A stretch of DNA of 64,000 bases from Herminiimonas sp. KBW02 (lineage in GTDB: Bacteria > Pseudomonadota > Gammaproteobacteria > Burkholderiales > Burkholderiaceae_D), in NCBI RefSeq assembly GCF_003852535.1, contig NZ_QAJP01000010.1:1-64000 (forward strand), read 5' to 3'. A model generated the notes under the pieces. That model had not been told where the DNA came from. It did no database searches and was given only the letters and a program-made list of their open reading frames with translations. The position numbers were made by a program, and so were the translations under genes. Shown here in pieces: positions 55,919 to 64,000 of this stretch (positions are counted from its first letter, which is position 1; every line of letters starts with the position of its first letter).

Positions 55919-56731
55919 TCAGGCCGCTTCCTTGGATGGATGCGACTGACGGTGATACAGGAACTCCAGCACGGCAGTCCGGTATTGCGAGTACAAAGGG
56001 TCCTGCGCCAAAGCCACCCGTTCGCGCGGACGCGCCAGTTTCACTTCCAGAATTTCGCCTATGGTCGCCGACGGTCCATTGGTCAGCATGACGATTTTGT
56101 CGGACAAGAGCACCGCTTCATCAACATCATGCGTCACCATCACCACGGTGGAACCGGTCGCTGCCACGATCTTCAGCAACTCATCCTGCAAGTGTGCACG
56201 TGTCAACGCATCCAGCGCGCCGAATGGTTCATCCATCAACAACACCTTAGGCTCCATCGACAAGGCACGGGCAATACCGACCCGTTGCTTCATCCCGCCG
56301 GAGATTTCATTCGGACGTTTCTGCTCTGCATGCGTCAAACCAACCAGCGCCAGCGCTGCCTTGGTGCGTTCGCGCAGTTTGCTTTTCGCTTCGGTACTGC
56401 CGAAGACACGCTCGACTGCCAGGTAGACGTTCTCATAGCAGGTCAGCCACGGCAGCAGCGAGTGATTCTGAAAAACCACGGCGCGCTCCGGCGACGGACC
56501 GGCTATTTCACGATTGGCACACAAGAGCATGCCGTTGGTCGCATGCGTCAGGCCGGCGATCAGATTGAGCAATGTTGACTTGCCGCAACCAGAGTGCCCG
56601 ATCAGGGTAATGAACTCACCTTTTGCCACCGTCAGATTGATATCGTTCAGCGCATTGAACACGCCCTTCTTGGTATGAAAGGACATTTCCGCATGCTGTA
56701 TATCGATGAACTTGCTATGTATGTTATCCAT
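55919..56731 (-). CDS. nrtD: Nitrate ABC transporter ATP-binding protein
   Basis: 270 aa. Walker [10 protein letters not shown] at 45-53, signature ISGGMKQR, Walker [10 protein letters not shown], and the H-loop in VTHDVDEAV. NrtD/CmpD branch of the TauB/SsuB-like ATPases. 41 bases downstream of nrtB. Confidence 0.93.
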   Translation of the reverse strand: MDNIHSKFIDIQHAEMSFHTKKGVFNALNDINLTVAKGEFITLIGHSGCGKSTLLNLIAGLTHATNGMLLCANREIAGPSPERAVVFQNHSLLPWLTCYENVYLAVERVFGSTEAKSKLRERTKAALALVGLTHAEQKRPNEISGGMKQRVGIARALSMEPKVLLMDEPFGALDALTRAHLQDELLKIVAATGSTVVMVTHDVDEAVLLSDKIVMLTNGPSATIGEILEVKLARPRERVALAQDPLYSQYRTAVLEFLYHRQSHPSKEAA

Positions 56732-56772
56732 GATGATGCTTTCCTATACGTTGAGATCGCTTACAGCCAGCG

Positions 56773-57690
56773 TTAATTTTTCACATCTTCATAGCTGAAG
56801 AACTTGGCGATACCGACCAGGATCTGTTCCAGCACCAGGCCGACTATGCCGATCACCACGATGGCGATGATGATGTGCGCCACGTTCAGGTTGTTCCATT
56901 CATCCCATACCCAGAAGCCGATACCGACGCCACCAGTCAGCATTTCTGCCGCGACGATGACCAGCCATGCAGTACCGATCGCCAGGCGCACACCTGTGAG
57001 CATGTACGGCAATACCGACGGAAACAAAATCTTGGTGATGATCTTCCACTCGGACAGATTCAATACCTTGGCCACATTCATATAGTCTTGCGGCACACGC
57101 TGCACACCGACTGCGGTGTTGATAATCATCGGCCAGATCGAGCAGATAAAGATGGACCAGATCGCGGCAGGATCAGCAGCCTTGAATACCAGCAGGCCGA
57201 TCGGCAACCAGGCCAGCGGCGATACCGGTTTCAGCAGGCTGATGATCGGATTGAACATGCCCGACAGGAAAGAAAAACGACCGATCATGAAGCCCAGTGG
57301 GATACCGACCAATGCTGCCAGGCCAAAACCGACGCCGACACGTTTCAGCGACGCCAATATGTTCCAGCCTATGCCCTGATCATTCGGGCCGTTGCTATAG
57401 AACGGATCGGAGAACAGGTCGATAGCTGATTTCAGCGTCAGTGACGGCGACGGGATGCCGCTGTTTTTGACGGCGATGATTTCCCATACCAGCACCAGGA
57501 ACACCAGGCCAAAAATCGGCGGCAACACCGTCAGGAAGAAAGGTCGCAACGATAATTTGCTCCCCTTCGCTTTAGGCGTCGCGACCACGCTGGCCGGTGT
57601 CGTCACGTGTTGCATGACATGCTCCGGCTTGCCGCTTTCGGCGGCTGCACCGACAGGCGCGTTTTCTACTGCAGGCATAATTGCACTCAT
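56773..57690 (-). CDS. nrtB: Nitrate ABC transporter permease
   Basis: 305 aa, about six membrane segments. BPD permease motif in GMFNPIISLLKPVSPLAWLPIGLL and the coupling loop that follows. AAGGAAACATC before the ATG overlaps the nrtA stop, so translation is probably coupled. Confidence 0.93.
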   Translation of the reverse strand: MSAIMPAVENAPVGAAAESGKPEHVMQHVTTPASVVATPKAKGSKLSLRPFFLTVLPPIFGLVFLVLVWEIIAVKNSGIPSPSLTLKSAIDLFSDPFYSNGPNDQGIGWNILASLKRVGVGFGLAALVGIPLGFMIGRFSFLSGMFNPIISLLKPVSPLAWLPIGLLVFKAADPAAIWSIFICSIWPMIINTAVGVQRVPQDYMNVAKVLNLSEWKIITKILFPSVLPYMLTGVRLAIGTAWLVIVAAEMLTGGVGIGFWVWDEWNNLNVAHIIIAIVVIGIVGLVLEQILVGIAKFFSYEDVKN

Positions 57691-57699
57691 GATGTTTCC

Positions 57700-58950
57700 T
57701 TAGGCTTTGATCTTGAATGATTCCGCGTAAGCTTTTGGATTCTTGCCGTCCCACACCACGCCGTCGATCAGCTTGGACGAGCGCATAGGGCTCTTAGGAA
57801 CCGGTACGTTCGCCAACGCAGCCGCTTCCTTGTACAGATCGATGCGGTTCACCGATTTGGCTGTACCCAGATAATCCGGCTCACCTTTCGCCAGGCCCCA
57901 GCGTTTGTGCTGCGTCATGAACCACATGCCATCCGACAGGTAAGGGAAATTCGCCTGACCGTCGTTGTAGAACTTCATGTAGTTAGGGTCATCCCAGGTT
58001 TTGCCCAGACCGTTTTGGTAACGACCAAGAATGCGTTGGTTGATCACATCGACCGAAGTATTCACATAGGATTTGGCGGCAATCACTTCGGCCATTTTGT
58101 TTTTGTTCGACAGCGAGGAATCAATCCAGCGACCTGCTTCCAGTATCGCGGCCGTCAGCGCACGTGCGGTGTTCGGATGCTTCGCGACCCACTCGGATGT
58201 CGTACCCAGTACTTTTTCCGGATGATCTTTCCAGATGTCTTGTGTCGTCGCTGCGGTAATACCGATGCCGTCAACAATCGCGCGGTGATTCCATGGCTCA
58301 CCCACGCAGTAACCATCCATATTGCCGACGCGCATATTGGCAACCATTTGCGGTGGCGGCACGGTGATGACTTTGGCGTCCTTCATCGGATTAATACCGT
58401 AAGTCGCCAGCCAGTAATACAGCCACATCGCATGTGTGCCGGTCGGGAAGGTTTGCGCAAAGGTGTATTCGCGCTTTTCCATTTGCATCAGCTTGGCCAG
58501 ACCAGGACCGTCTATCGCACCGCTGTCTGCCAGTTTCTTCGACAGAGTGATGGCCTGACCGTTGTTGTTCAGTCCCATCAGCACGGCCATGTCTTTCTTC
58601 GCACCACCTATGCCTTCATGTACGCCGTACACCAGGCCATACAAGACATGCGCAGCATCCAATTCGCCGTTCACCATCTTGTCGCGCACACCAGCCCACG
58701 AGGATTCCTTGGTCGGCACGATTTTGATGCCGTATTTTTTATCGAAGCCCATGACAGACGCCATGACGACAGATGCACAATCGGTCAACGGAATGAAACC
58801 GACTTTGACTTCTTCTTTTTCCGGCTTGTCCGAACCTGCCGCCCATGCACCCTGAGTTGCCAGACCACTGAAGGCCGATACCGAAATGGCTGTGCCCGCT
58901 TTCAAGACTGTGCGCCGTGTCATATTGAATTTCCTGTCGTTCGTTGTCAT
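57700..58950 (-). CDS. nrtA: Nitrate-binding periplasmic protein, Tat signal
   Basis: 416 aa from the ATG at 58950, with GAGG five bases upstream; an earlier TTG at 58974 falls in the terminator T tract and is rejected. Twin-arginine signal TRRTVLKAGTAISVSAFSGLA in the first 40 residues, so it is exported folded by Tat, possibly as a lipid-free periplasmic binder. NrtA/CmpA family core (VGFIPLTDCASVVMASVMGFDKKYG, TFPTGTHAMWLYYW, GYCVGEPWNHRAI). First gene of nrtABD, under ANTAR and sigma-54 control. NasS, the cytoplasmic nitrate sensor, is a close relative but lacks a signal peptide. Confidence 0.94.
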   Translation of the reverse strand: MTTNDRKFNMTRRTVLKAGTAISVSAFSGLATQGAWAAGSDKPEKEEVKVGFIPLTDCASVVMASVMGFDKKYGIKIVPTKESSWAGVRDKMVNGELDAAHVLYGLVYGVHEGIGGAKKDMAVLMGLNNNGQAITLSKKLADSGAIDGPGLAKLMQMEKREYTFAQTFPTGTHAMWLYYWLATYGINPMKDAKVITVPPPQMVANMRVGNMDGYCVGEPWNHRAIVDGIGITAATTQDIWKDHPEKVLGTTSEWVAKHPNTARALTAAILEAGRWIDSSLSNKNKMAEVIAAKSYVNTSVDVINQRILGRYQNGLGKTWDDPNYMKFYNDGQANFPYLSDGMWFMTQHKRWGLAKGEPDYLGTAKSVNRIDLYKEAAALANVPVPKSPMRSSKLIDGVVWDGKNPKAYAESFKIKA

Positions 58951-58975
58951 GGTTTTCCTCAAGGTCTTCAGCAAT

Positions 58976-59029
58976 AAAAAAAGGACGCCCGGTCAGCAAG
59001 AGCAGCGCTCCTGCGACACGGACGTCCTT
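58976..59029 (-). terminator. ANTAR-regulated terminator in the nrtA leader
   Basis: On the minus strand AAGGACG (59029-59023) begins a long, nearly continuous stem that closes with CGTCCTT (58987-58981) and runs into a 7-T tract (58982-58976). Inner arms include GAGC / GCTC around GCT. Its 5' strand uses the loop and 3' half of the hairpin at 59020-59033, so the two are mutually exclusive. The nrtA ATG is 26 bases past the T tract. Confidence 0.85.
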
Positions 59030-59033
59030 GTCC
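59020..59033 (-). promoter_or_regulatory. ANTAR hairpin P2 in the nrtA leader
   Basis: On the minus strand GGAC-AAGGAC-GTCC: a 4-bp stem closing a hexaloop with A1 and G4, the ANTAR recognition rule. It overlaps the 5' arm of the terminator at 58976-59029, so protein binding here would prevent termination. Confidence 0.8.
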
Positions 59034-59076
59034 CAAACCATACCGGCCATCATTGGTCAGCACAGTTTTTAATTCT

Positions 59077-59096
59077 TAACACCGTCGTTGGTGTTA
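59077..59096 (-). promoter_or_regulatory. ANTAR hairpin P1 in the nrtA leader
   Basis: On the minus strand TAACACC-AACGAC-GGTGTTA: a perfect 7-bp stem with a hexaloop having A1 and G4. It lies at the very 5' end of the transcript predicted from the sigma-54 promoter at 59108-59122. Confidence 0.8.
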
Positions 59097-59107
59097 CCTA
59101 CAGTTCA

Positions 59108-59122
59108 GCAATATGCATGCCA
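59108..59122 (-). promoter_or_regulatory. Sigma-54 promoter for nrtABD
   Basis: On the minus strand TGGCATGCATATTGC matches -24/-12 with one mismatch. Predicted start near 59096-59098. Upstream (59160-59215) are several GTGCA/TGCAC half-sites, for example TGCACTAAATAAATGC, a degenerate NtrC-like match. Confidence 0.78.
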
Positions 59123-59225
59123 GCGTTTAACGCATGTTTAAGCAAACACAGGGCGCACTCAAACGCGTTTTACTGCTCTTTTTTCGTGCAACAGCATTTA
59201 TTTAGTGCAATGACAGGTGCAAACA

Positions 59226-59897
59226 TCAACCCAGCAAATCGGCGACATCCAGGATACGTTGCGCCAGTTCCGACAGCTTCAGGTTCTTGTCCATCGCCAT
59301 GCGACGCAGCTTGGAATAGGCTTCATCCTCAGAAATCCGGTGCCGCTCCATCAGCAAACCCTTGGCGCGTTCTATGGTCTTGCGCTCGGCCAGCTTGAGT
59401 TTGGTATCGGATAATTCAGTCCGCAGCTTTTGCTCTGCATTGAAGCGCGCCAGCGCCACATCCAGCACCGGCTTAATGCGCTCAGACTGCAAACCGGCCA
59501 CCACATAGGCCGAAACGCCTGCCGCCATTGCCGCCTCCATACTGGAAGTCGCGTGATCTTCGGTAAACAAGACGATGGGGCGGCGCGCGTCACGCGTCGC
59601 CATCACCACATGCTCCAGCACGTCACGCGAATCGGATTCGGCGTCGATGATGATCATGTCCGGCTGCAGTTGCGCGACACGATCCGGTAAATGCATGTCG
59701 GCCGGGAAAACCGCAATGATGTTGTATCCGGCCTCCAGCAAACCGATGCGCAAGGCACGCGAGCGCTCGGCCTGCATCCAGGCGTTTTCATCCTGCTCGC
59801 CTTCCGGCGGCATGACAGTATTGACGACGATGATGCGCAGCGACCTTACGTCGGAGCGCACATCAGGGCGAAAATCGGGTGGTGTAGTTTCAATCAT
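59226..59897 (-). CDS. nasT: ANTAR-domain transcription antiterminator NasT
   Basis: 223 aa. N-terminal receiver-like domain (SLRIIVVNTVMP, MIIIDAESDSRDVLEHV) and a C-terminal ANTAR domain (AERKTIERAKGLLMERHRISEDEAYSKLRRMAMD, LKLSELAQRILD). It binds A1/G4 hexaloop RNA hairpins and prevents termination when nitrate is present; the two hairpins and terminator in front of nrtA just downstream are obvious targets. Start at ATG 59897 (a GTG is adjacent). Divergent from tsaD. NasS, its usual nitrate-sensing partner, is not next to it. Confidence 0.93.
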   Translation of the reverse strand: MIETTPPDFRPDVRSDVRSLRIIVVNTVMPPEGEQDENAWMQAERSRALRIGLLEAGYNIIAVFPADMHLPDRVAQLQPDMIIIDAESDSRDVLEHVVMATRDARRPIVLFTEDHATSSMEAAMAAGVSAYVVAGLQSERIKPVLDVALARFNAEQKLRTELSDTKLKLAERKTIERAKGLLMERHRISEDEAYSKLRRMAMDKNLKLSELAQRILDVADLLG

Positions 59898-60000
59898 CAC
59901 AACATTCCAAAAGCAAGTCCTGCGGTCGGTGACCAGAATAAGCTACAATCCACGCAAGAATCACACCACATGTTGCATCTGATTGGCAACTTTACTCCCC

Positions 60001-61029
60001 ATGCTTGTTCTCGGTATCGAATCCTCCTGTGATGAAACGGGTCTGGCGTTGTATGACACACAACGCGGCTTGCTCGCGCACGCGCTTTATTCACAGGTGA
60101 AAATGCATGAGGAATACGGCGGCGTGGTGCCGGAACTGGCCTCACGCGACCATATCCGCCGCGCGATTCCATTGCTGGAGCAGGTATTTGCCGAAAGCGG
60201 CGTCCAACACGATGCCGTCGACGCCATCGCCTATACACAAGGCCCTGGCCTGGCCGGCGCTTTGCTGGTCGGCGCTTCCGTCGCCTGCGGTCTCGGCCTG
60301 GCGCTGGATAAACCGGTATTAGGCGTCCACCATCTGGAAGGGCATTTGCTGTCGCCGCTGCTGGCCAGCGAACCGCCGGAGTTTCCGTTCATCGCCTTGC
60401 TGGTATCCGGCGGCCATACGCAATTGATGCGGGTAGACGGTGTCGGCCAGTACACCATGCTGGGCGAAACGCTGGACGATGCGGCAGGTGAAGCCTTCGA
60501 TAAATCAGCCAAGTTATTGGGCCTCGGCTATCCGGGCGGCCCGGCGATTTCGCGCATGGCTGAATTTGGTGATCCGACTGCTTACAAGTTGCCGCGCCCG
60601 ATGCTGCATTCGAAGAACCTGGACTTCAGCTTCTCTGGTCTGAAAACCGCGGTGCTGACCGTCGTCAAAAATCAAACCACGAATATCTGCGAGCAGGACA
60701 AGGCCAACATCGCACGCGCGTTTGTCGATGCCATCGTCGAAGTACTGACGGCCAAATGCGTAACCGCACTCAAGCACACCGGCCTGAAACGCCTGGTGAT
60801 CGCCGGCGGCGTCGGCGCCAACCAGCAATTACGCGCATCGCTGAATGCAGCAGCAGCGAAGAAGCACTTCAAGGTGTTTTATCCGGAACTGGAATTTTGC
60901 ACCGACAATGGTGCGATGATTGCATTCGCCGGAGCGATGCGTTTGCAGCTGAATCCCGCTGCTGCCAAGCGCGATTACGCCTTCAATGTGAAGCCGCGCT
61001 GGCCGCTGGATAGCATACGCGAGATCTGA
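60001..61029 (+). CDS. tsaD: tRNA N6-adenosine threonylcarbamoyltransferase TsaD
   Basis: Catalyses the last step of t6A formation at position 37 of ANN-reading tRNAs. 342 aa from the ATG at 60001 ([14 protein letters not shown]); a TTG 18 bases earlier is unlikely. ASKHA fold with metal-binding H111 and H115 (HHLEGH), and the later [12 protein letters not shown] and [11 protein letters not shown]. Divergent from nasT, convergent with plsY. Confidence 0.96.
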   Translation: MLVLGIESSCDETGLALYDTQRGLLAHALYSQVKMHEEYGGVVPELASRDHIRRAIPLLEQVFAESGVQHDAVDAIAYTQGPGLAGALLVGASVACGLGLALDKPVLGVHHLEGHLLSPLLASEPPEFPFIALLVSGGHTQLMRVDGVGQYTMLGETLDDAAGEAFDKSAKLLGLGYPGGPAISRMAEFGDPTAYKLPRPMLHSKNLDFSFSGLKTAVLTVVKNQTTNICEQDKANIARAFVDAIVEVLTAKCVTALKHTGLKRLVIAGGVGANQQLRASLNAAAAKKHFKVFYPELEFCTDNGAMIAFAGAMRLQLNPAAAKRDYAFNVKPRWPLDSIREI

Positions 61030-61068
61030 AGCCTGCCCGCCCGGGGCCAGCTTCATTCCACTACATAC

Positions 61069-61674
61069 TTACTTCTTCTTGCTGCCCAGGCGGCTTTCTT
61101 TTCCTGCCAGCAGGTTACCGATATTTTTGCTGTGTCGGTACACCAGCAGGATACTCATCGCCAGCACTGCCAGCAAGATCACATCCGGGCCAAACATCAA
61201 ACCGTAGTAGAACGGCGCGAAGATGCTGGCGATCAAAGCCGCCAGTGATGAATAGCGGAATGCATACGCAATCACCAGCCAGGTAATCAGCGTCGCCAGA
61301 CCCAGCCAGCCATTCAGTGCCAGCAAGACACCGAGCGCCGTCGCCACACCTTTACCACCGACAAAGCGGAAGAATACCGGCCATAAGTGGCCAAGGAAGA
61401 CCGCAATCGCGACCAGCGCCACGCCATTCTCATGCACGCCATAGGCCGGGCCGAAGTGCTTGACCAGCCAGACCGCGACGAAGCCTTTGGCGCCATCGCC
61501 GAGCAGGGTCAGGATCGCCGCTTTTTTATTCCCGCTGCGCAGTACATTGGTAGCACCCGGATTCTTCGAACCATAGCTGCGCGGATCGGCCAGCCGGAAG
61601 CATTTGCTGACCACCACTGCAAATGAAATCGAACCAATCAGATATGCTCCGATTGCAAACAAAACTGTATTCAT
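61069..61674 (-). CDS. plsY: Glycerol-3-phosphate acyltransferase PlsY
   Basis: Acylates glycerol 3-phosphate from acyl-phosphate, the first step of phospholipid synthesis. 201 aa with about five membrane segments. Active-site motifs: [37 protein letters not shown] and a third near the C-terminus. Lys-rich tail (SRLGSKKK). Convergent with tsaD, which is a frequent neighbour in Burkholderiales. Confidence 0.95.
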   Translation of the reverse strand: MNTVLFAIGAYLIGSISFAVVVSKCFRLADPRSYGSKNPGATNVLRSGNKKAAILTLLGDGAKGFVAVWLVKHFGPAYGVHENGVALVAIAVFLGHLWPVFFRFVGGKGVATALGVLLALNGWLGLATLITWLVIAYAFRYSSLAALIASIFAPFYYGLMFGPDVILLAVLAMSILLVYRHSKNIGNLLAGKESRLGSKKK

Positions 61675-61718
61675 ACCTGCCTTTTTAGTATTTCAGCGCC
61701 GCATCCCTGCGGCGGCAA

Positions 61719-62225
61719 TTATTCTTCGAGCGCACACTGCACCGGCTGGGCCGCGAGTTTTTCGGTCAGCACCTGTGGTGCGATTCCTATCAGGTAACCG
61801 CGACGGCCACCGTTGATATATATCTGCTCCAGCGCAAGGATACTCTGCTCTACGTAGACCGGCATCTGTTTCCGCGTACCGAAAGGCGAGGTACCGCCGA
61901 TCAGGAAACCGGAATGGCGGTTCGCCACTTCCGGCTTGCACGGCTCGACCGACTTGCAACCGATCTGGCGCGCCAGGTTCTTGGTCGAGACCTTGCGGTC
62001 GCCATGCATCAGCACGATCAATGGTTTGGCCGCCTCATCCTGCATCACCAGCGTTTTCACGACATGATGCTCGTCTACACCCAGTTTTTGCGCAGAAACC
62101 GTGGTTCCGCCATGTTCTTCATAATCGTACGGGTGTTCGGAGAAACCTATCCCGTTACGACGCAACCATTGGGTCGCCGGCGTTTCGGAAATATGCTCTT
62201 TTTTGGCCATGCGTGTTACGCTCAT
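61719..62225 (-). CDS. ybaK: YbaK/EbsC family aminoacyl-tRNA deacylase
   Basis: Probably hydrolyses Cys-tRNA(Pro). 168 aa, or 163 if the ATG at 62210 (MAKKEH) is used; neither start has a strong ribosome site. Family marks: TVSAQKLGVDEHHVVKTLVM, GDRKVSTKNLARQIG, IGGTSPFGTRKQMPVYVE and GGRRGYLIGIAP. Divergent from the endonuclease/exonuclease/phosphatase gene. Confidence 0.92.
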   Translation of the reverse strand: MSVTRMAKKEHISETPATQWLRRNGIGFSEHPYDYEEHGGTTVSAQKLGVDEHHVVKTLVMQDEAAKPLIVLMHGDRKVSTKNLARQIGCKSVEPCKPEVANRHSGFLIGGTSPFGTRKQMPVYVEQSILALEQIYINGGRRGYLIGIAPQVLTEKLAAQPVQCALEE

Positions 62226-62246
62226 CTATAAAATTTGGAGCACATT

Positions 62247-63236
62247 ATGCAACAAGAACTCCGCTTTGCCACCTTCAACGTATGCAATCTGGCATTGCCG
62301 GGTATTAAATACTATGAAGACCAGATTCCGTACTCTGCCGAAGAATACGAGGCCAAGATTAGCTGGATCGCGCAACAGCTGGACCGACTCGACGCGGACG
62401 TAATCGGCCTGCAGGAGATCTTTTCCCAGCAGGCACTGACCGACGTCCTCGCAAAAACACAGAAATATCGTCATGCACAACAACTGGGCGTCGATCCCGA
62501 CCCTGACGCCGATCATCTGACGCCCAGCGTCGCCATGATCACACGCTTGCCGGTACTGGCAGGCGCCACGGTTTTTCGTGTTTTACCGCATCAGCTGGCG
62601 ATCACGCTACCCGGCGTCGCGCACCCGGTCACGCATTTCACGCGCCCTATCCTGCACGCACAAATAGAAGCCGCGCCCGGCCTGGCAGTCGATGTTTTTG
62701 TCTGTCACCTGAAATCCAAACTGCCGGATTACCGCAGTGACCTCGACGATGAATTACCGGACCAGACCGGCATCGCCATGTTGCGTTCGCTGATGCGGCG
62801 TGGCACCGACGCACTAGGCTTGCGTCATCTGCTGTCGGATATCAAACAGGTGCAGCGCAAACCCATCGTCGTCATGGGTGACTTCAATGATGTCGCCGAC
62901 GCGATCCCGACCCAGATGGTGATGGGCCTGGGCAAGTATCCATTGAACGGGGTCGATGACCGCCTGTTTGAAAGTTACCGTATCCAGTCACGCCGTGATG
63001 TCCTGCGCGATGTCGGCTATACCCACATTCACGACAATAGCTACGAAACGATAGATCACATCCTGGTGTCGGAAGAGTTCAATCCTGGTTCGCCGACTGC
63101 TTTAGGCGAAGTCGTCGAAGTGATGTACCTGAATGACCATATGGCTTTCAGGCAGGCTTATGCTTCGGATCACGGCCTGGTACTGGCGCGCATACTGCTG
63201 CATGAGCAGGTAGCGGAACCCGCATCCGACGACTAA
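62247..63236 (+). CDS. Endonuclease/exonuclease/phosphatase family protein
   Basis: 329 aa, cytoplasmic by lack of a signal peptide. EEP-fold motifs: FATFNVCNLALPG with the metal Asn, VIGLQEIFS with the metal Glu, VVMGDFNDVAD, and ASDHGLVLARIL with the catalytic Asp-His. The ATG at 62247 has GGAG eight bases before it. Substrate (DNA, phosphoester or lipid) cannot be told from these motifs. Confidence 0.88.
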   Translation: MQQELRFATFNVCNLALPGIKYYEDQIPYSAEEYEAKISWIAQQLDRLDADVIGLQEIFSQQALTDVLAKTQKYRHAQQLGVDPDPDADHLTPSVAMITRLPVLAGATVFRVLPHQLAITLPGVAHPVTHFTRPILHAQIEAAPGLAVDVFVCHLKSKLPDYRSDLDDELPDQTGIAMLRSLMRRGTDALGLRHLLSDIKQVQRKPIVVMGDFNDVADAIPTQMVMGLGKYPLNGVDDRLFESYRIQSRRDVLRDVGYTHIHDNSYETIDHILVSEEFNPGSPTALGEVVEVMYLNDHMAFRQAYASDHGLVLARILLHEQVAEPASDD

Positions 63237-63266
63237 GGGGCGGGATGCGGTAGATTTACTGGCCGA

Positions 63267-63455
63267 TTACTTGTCTGCGGCAGGCGTCTCGCCGCTATCT
63301 TGCTCAGCATCGCTGCTGTCATCATCTGCTTCCGCTGCTACGCTGTCGTCAGGGGCATTGCCCTTTTCCAGCTTGCGCTTCAGCTTTTCTTCTTTTTTTC
63401 TTTTCTTTTCCAACTCTTTTTGACGCTTTTCGTACTGAAAATTAGGTTTAGCCAA
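63267..63455 (-). CDS. Small charged conserved-looking protein
   Basis: 62 aa starting at a TTG (63455). N-terminal half is a Lys/Glu-rich helix, likely coiled coil (YEKRQKELEKKRKKEEKLKR); the second half is acidic (Asp, Ser, Ala, Glu). Short proteins of this design (MAKPNFQYEKRQ...) recur in Betaproteobacteria as far as I know. No function is assigned. Convergent with the EEP gene. Confidence 0.65.
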   Translation of the reverse strand: MAKPNFQYEKRQKELEKKRKKEEKLKRKLEKGNAPDDSVAAEADDDSSDAEQDSGETPAADK

Positions 63456-63698
63456 GTGGTCGCTCTTTGAGTGGATGTTCTGTTTAGGGTAGGCTTCGGG
63501 CGCTTATGTGCATGCAATCACGCCCTGCTATGGGACGAATGCTAGCATGCCACCGTCGTTTACGTGTCGGAACTGCGGGCAGGCAAATGCATTGCCATAC
63601 AACAACATCTGTCTACGTCAGCCTATGCCATGCAAGACTGCGCAATATCCACGCTTTGTGGCGCAAACATAATTTCAGGCTGATTCCGGCCGCCCCTC

Positions 63699-64000
63699 CT
63701 AGCCGCGCGGATGATGCATCTGATGCAGGCGTTTCAAACGCTCGCGCGCGACGTGGGTATAGATTTGCGTAGTGGAAATATCGGAATGACCCAGCAAAAG
63801 CTGCACGACACGCAGATCCGCTCCGTGATTCAGCAAATGGGTGGCAAATGCATGACGCAGGGTATGCGGTGACAGCGGTGCATTGATATTGGCGACCAGC
63901 GCATGCTTCTTGATCAGGGTCCAGAACATCTGACGCGTCATCGCCCCGCCACGTGCAGTCACGAACAAGGCATCGTCTGTCTGGCCATCCAGGATCACGC
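63699..64000 (-). CDS. xerD: Tyrosine recombinase XerD, C-terminal part (runs off the window)
   Basis: Only the last 100 residues are inside the window; the 5' end lies beyond 64000. Catalytic residues of the tyrosine recombinase family are visible in [21 protein letters not shown] (HxxR), [15 protein letters not shown] with the second His and the Tyr nucleophile. It matches XerD, which resolves chromosome dimers with XerC at dif. A phage integrase is less likely given the sequence. The 243 bases between its stop and the small gene at 63267-63455 hold no recognised feature. Confidence 0.9.
   Translation of the reverse strand, partial: VILDGQTDDALFVTARGGAMTRQMFWTLIKKHALVANINAPLSPHTLRHAFATHLLNHGADLRVVQLLLGHSDISTTQIYTHVARERLKRLHQMHHPRG

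Noticed and set aside
58951-58974. Upstream TTG start for nrtA
   Set aside because: It would place the first codons at the edge of the terminator T tract and add eight residues before the Tat signal; the ATG at 58950 has GAGG five bases upstream.
63699-64000. Phage or island integrase at the right edge
   Set aside because: The visible C-terminal motifs and spacing fit XerD, and the neighbours are housekeeping genes.

Overview
The window looks like a chromosomal stretch of a betaproteobacterium of the Oxalobacteraceae (Herminiimonas, Minibacterium or Janthinobacterium relatives are my best guess). Grounds: moderate-to-high GC, a long-tailed RpoD next to dnaG and rpsU, two Burkholderiales-type trimeric porins, a dispersed double-hairpin repeat of a kind common in this order, and the purine and nitrate gene repertoire. 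The assignment is inference from gene content; no marker such as 16S rRNA is present.

Layout. 1-6.5 kb: a DEAD-box RNA helicase, a PAS-containing chemoreceptor, a LysR regulator divergent from cyclopropane fatty acid synthase, and a small orphan protein. 6.5-29.5 kb: a large purine catabolism region. Guanine deaminase and 8-oxoguanine deaminase feed xanthine and urate; XdhABC oxidises xanthine; membrane urate oxidase PuuD, HIU hydrolase, a UraD-AllC fusion and allantoinase PuuE carry urate to ureidoglycolate. Two NCS2-type permeases, a porin, a chemoreceptor, two LysR regulators and a histidine-ammonia-lyase-family enzyme are interleaved. No ureidoglycolate-processing enzyme is present. 29.5-34.4 kb: an acetyltransferase/MFS exporter pair, a second porin closely related to the first, and a formamidase/acetamidase.

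34.6-37.7 kb is an AT-richer islet holding three uncharacterised genes and ending at a CAU-anticodon tRNA. 37.8-43.1 kb is the rpsU-yqeY-dnaG-rpoD macromolecular synthesis block. 43.2-44.9 kb has a VOC protein and a BaiN-like flavoprotein.

45-59.9 kb is a complete assimilatory nitrate system: sirohaem methyltransferase CobA (overlapping a YbiB-like gene), nitrate reductase NasA, nitrite reductase NirBD, an MFS nitrate transporter, a PP2C-Ser/Thr kinase fusion, an NrtABD-type ABC transporter and the ANTAR antiterminator NasT. The non-coding DNA is readable: three sigma-54 promoter matches, a perfect NtrC-type site between nirB and the transporter, and in front of nrtA a leader with two A1/G4 hexaloop hairpins, the second mutually exclusive with a long terminator. 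This is the hallmark of ANTAR control, with the cognate NasT gene immediately upstream. The picture is nitrogen limitation (NtrC/sigma-54) plus nitrate-dependent antitermination. Purine catabolism in the same window is a second nitrogen-scavenging route.

60-64 kb returns to housekeeping genes: tsaD, plsY, ybaK, an endonuclease/exonuclease/phosphatase-family gene, a small charged protein and the 3' part of xerD running off the end. No CRISPR array, rRNA operon, insertion sequence or prophage was seen.
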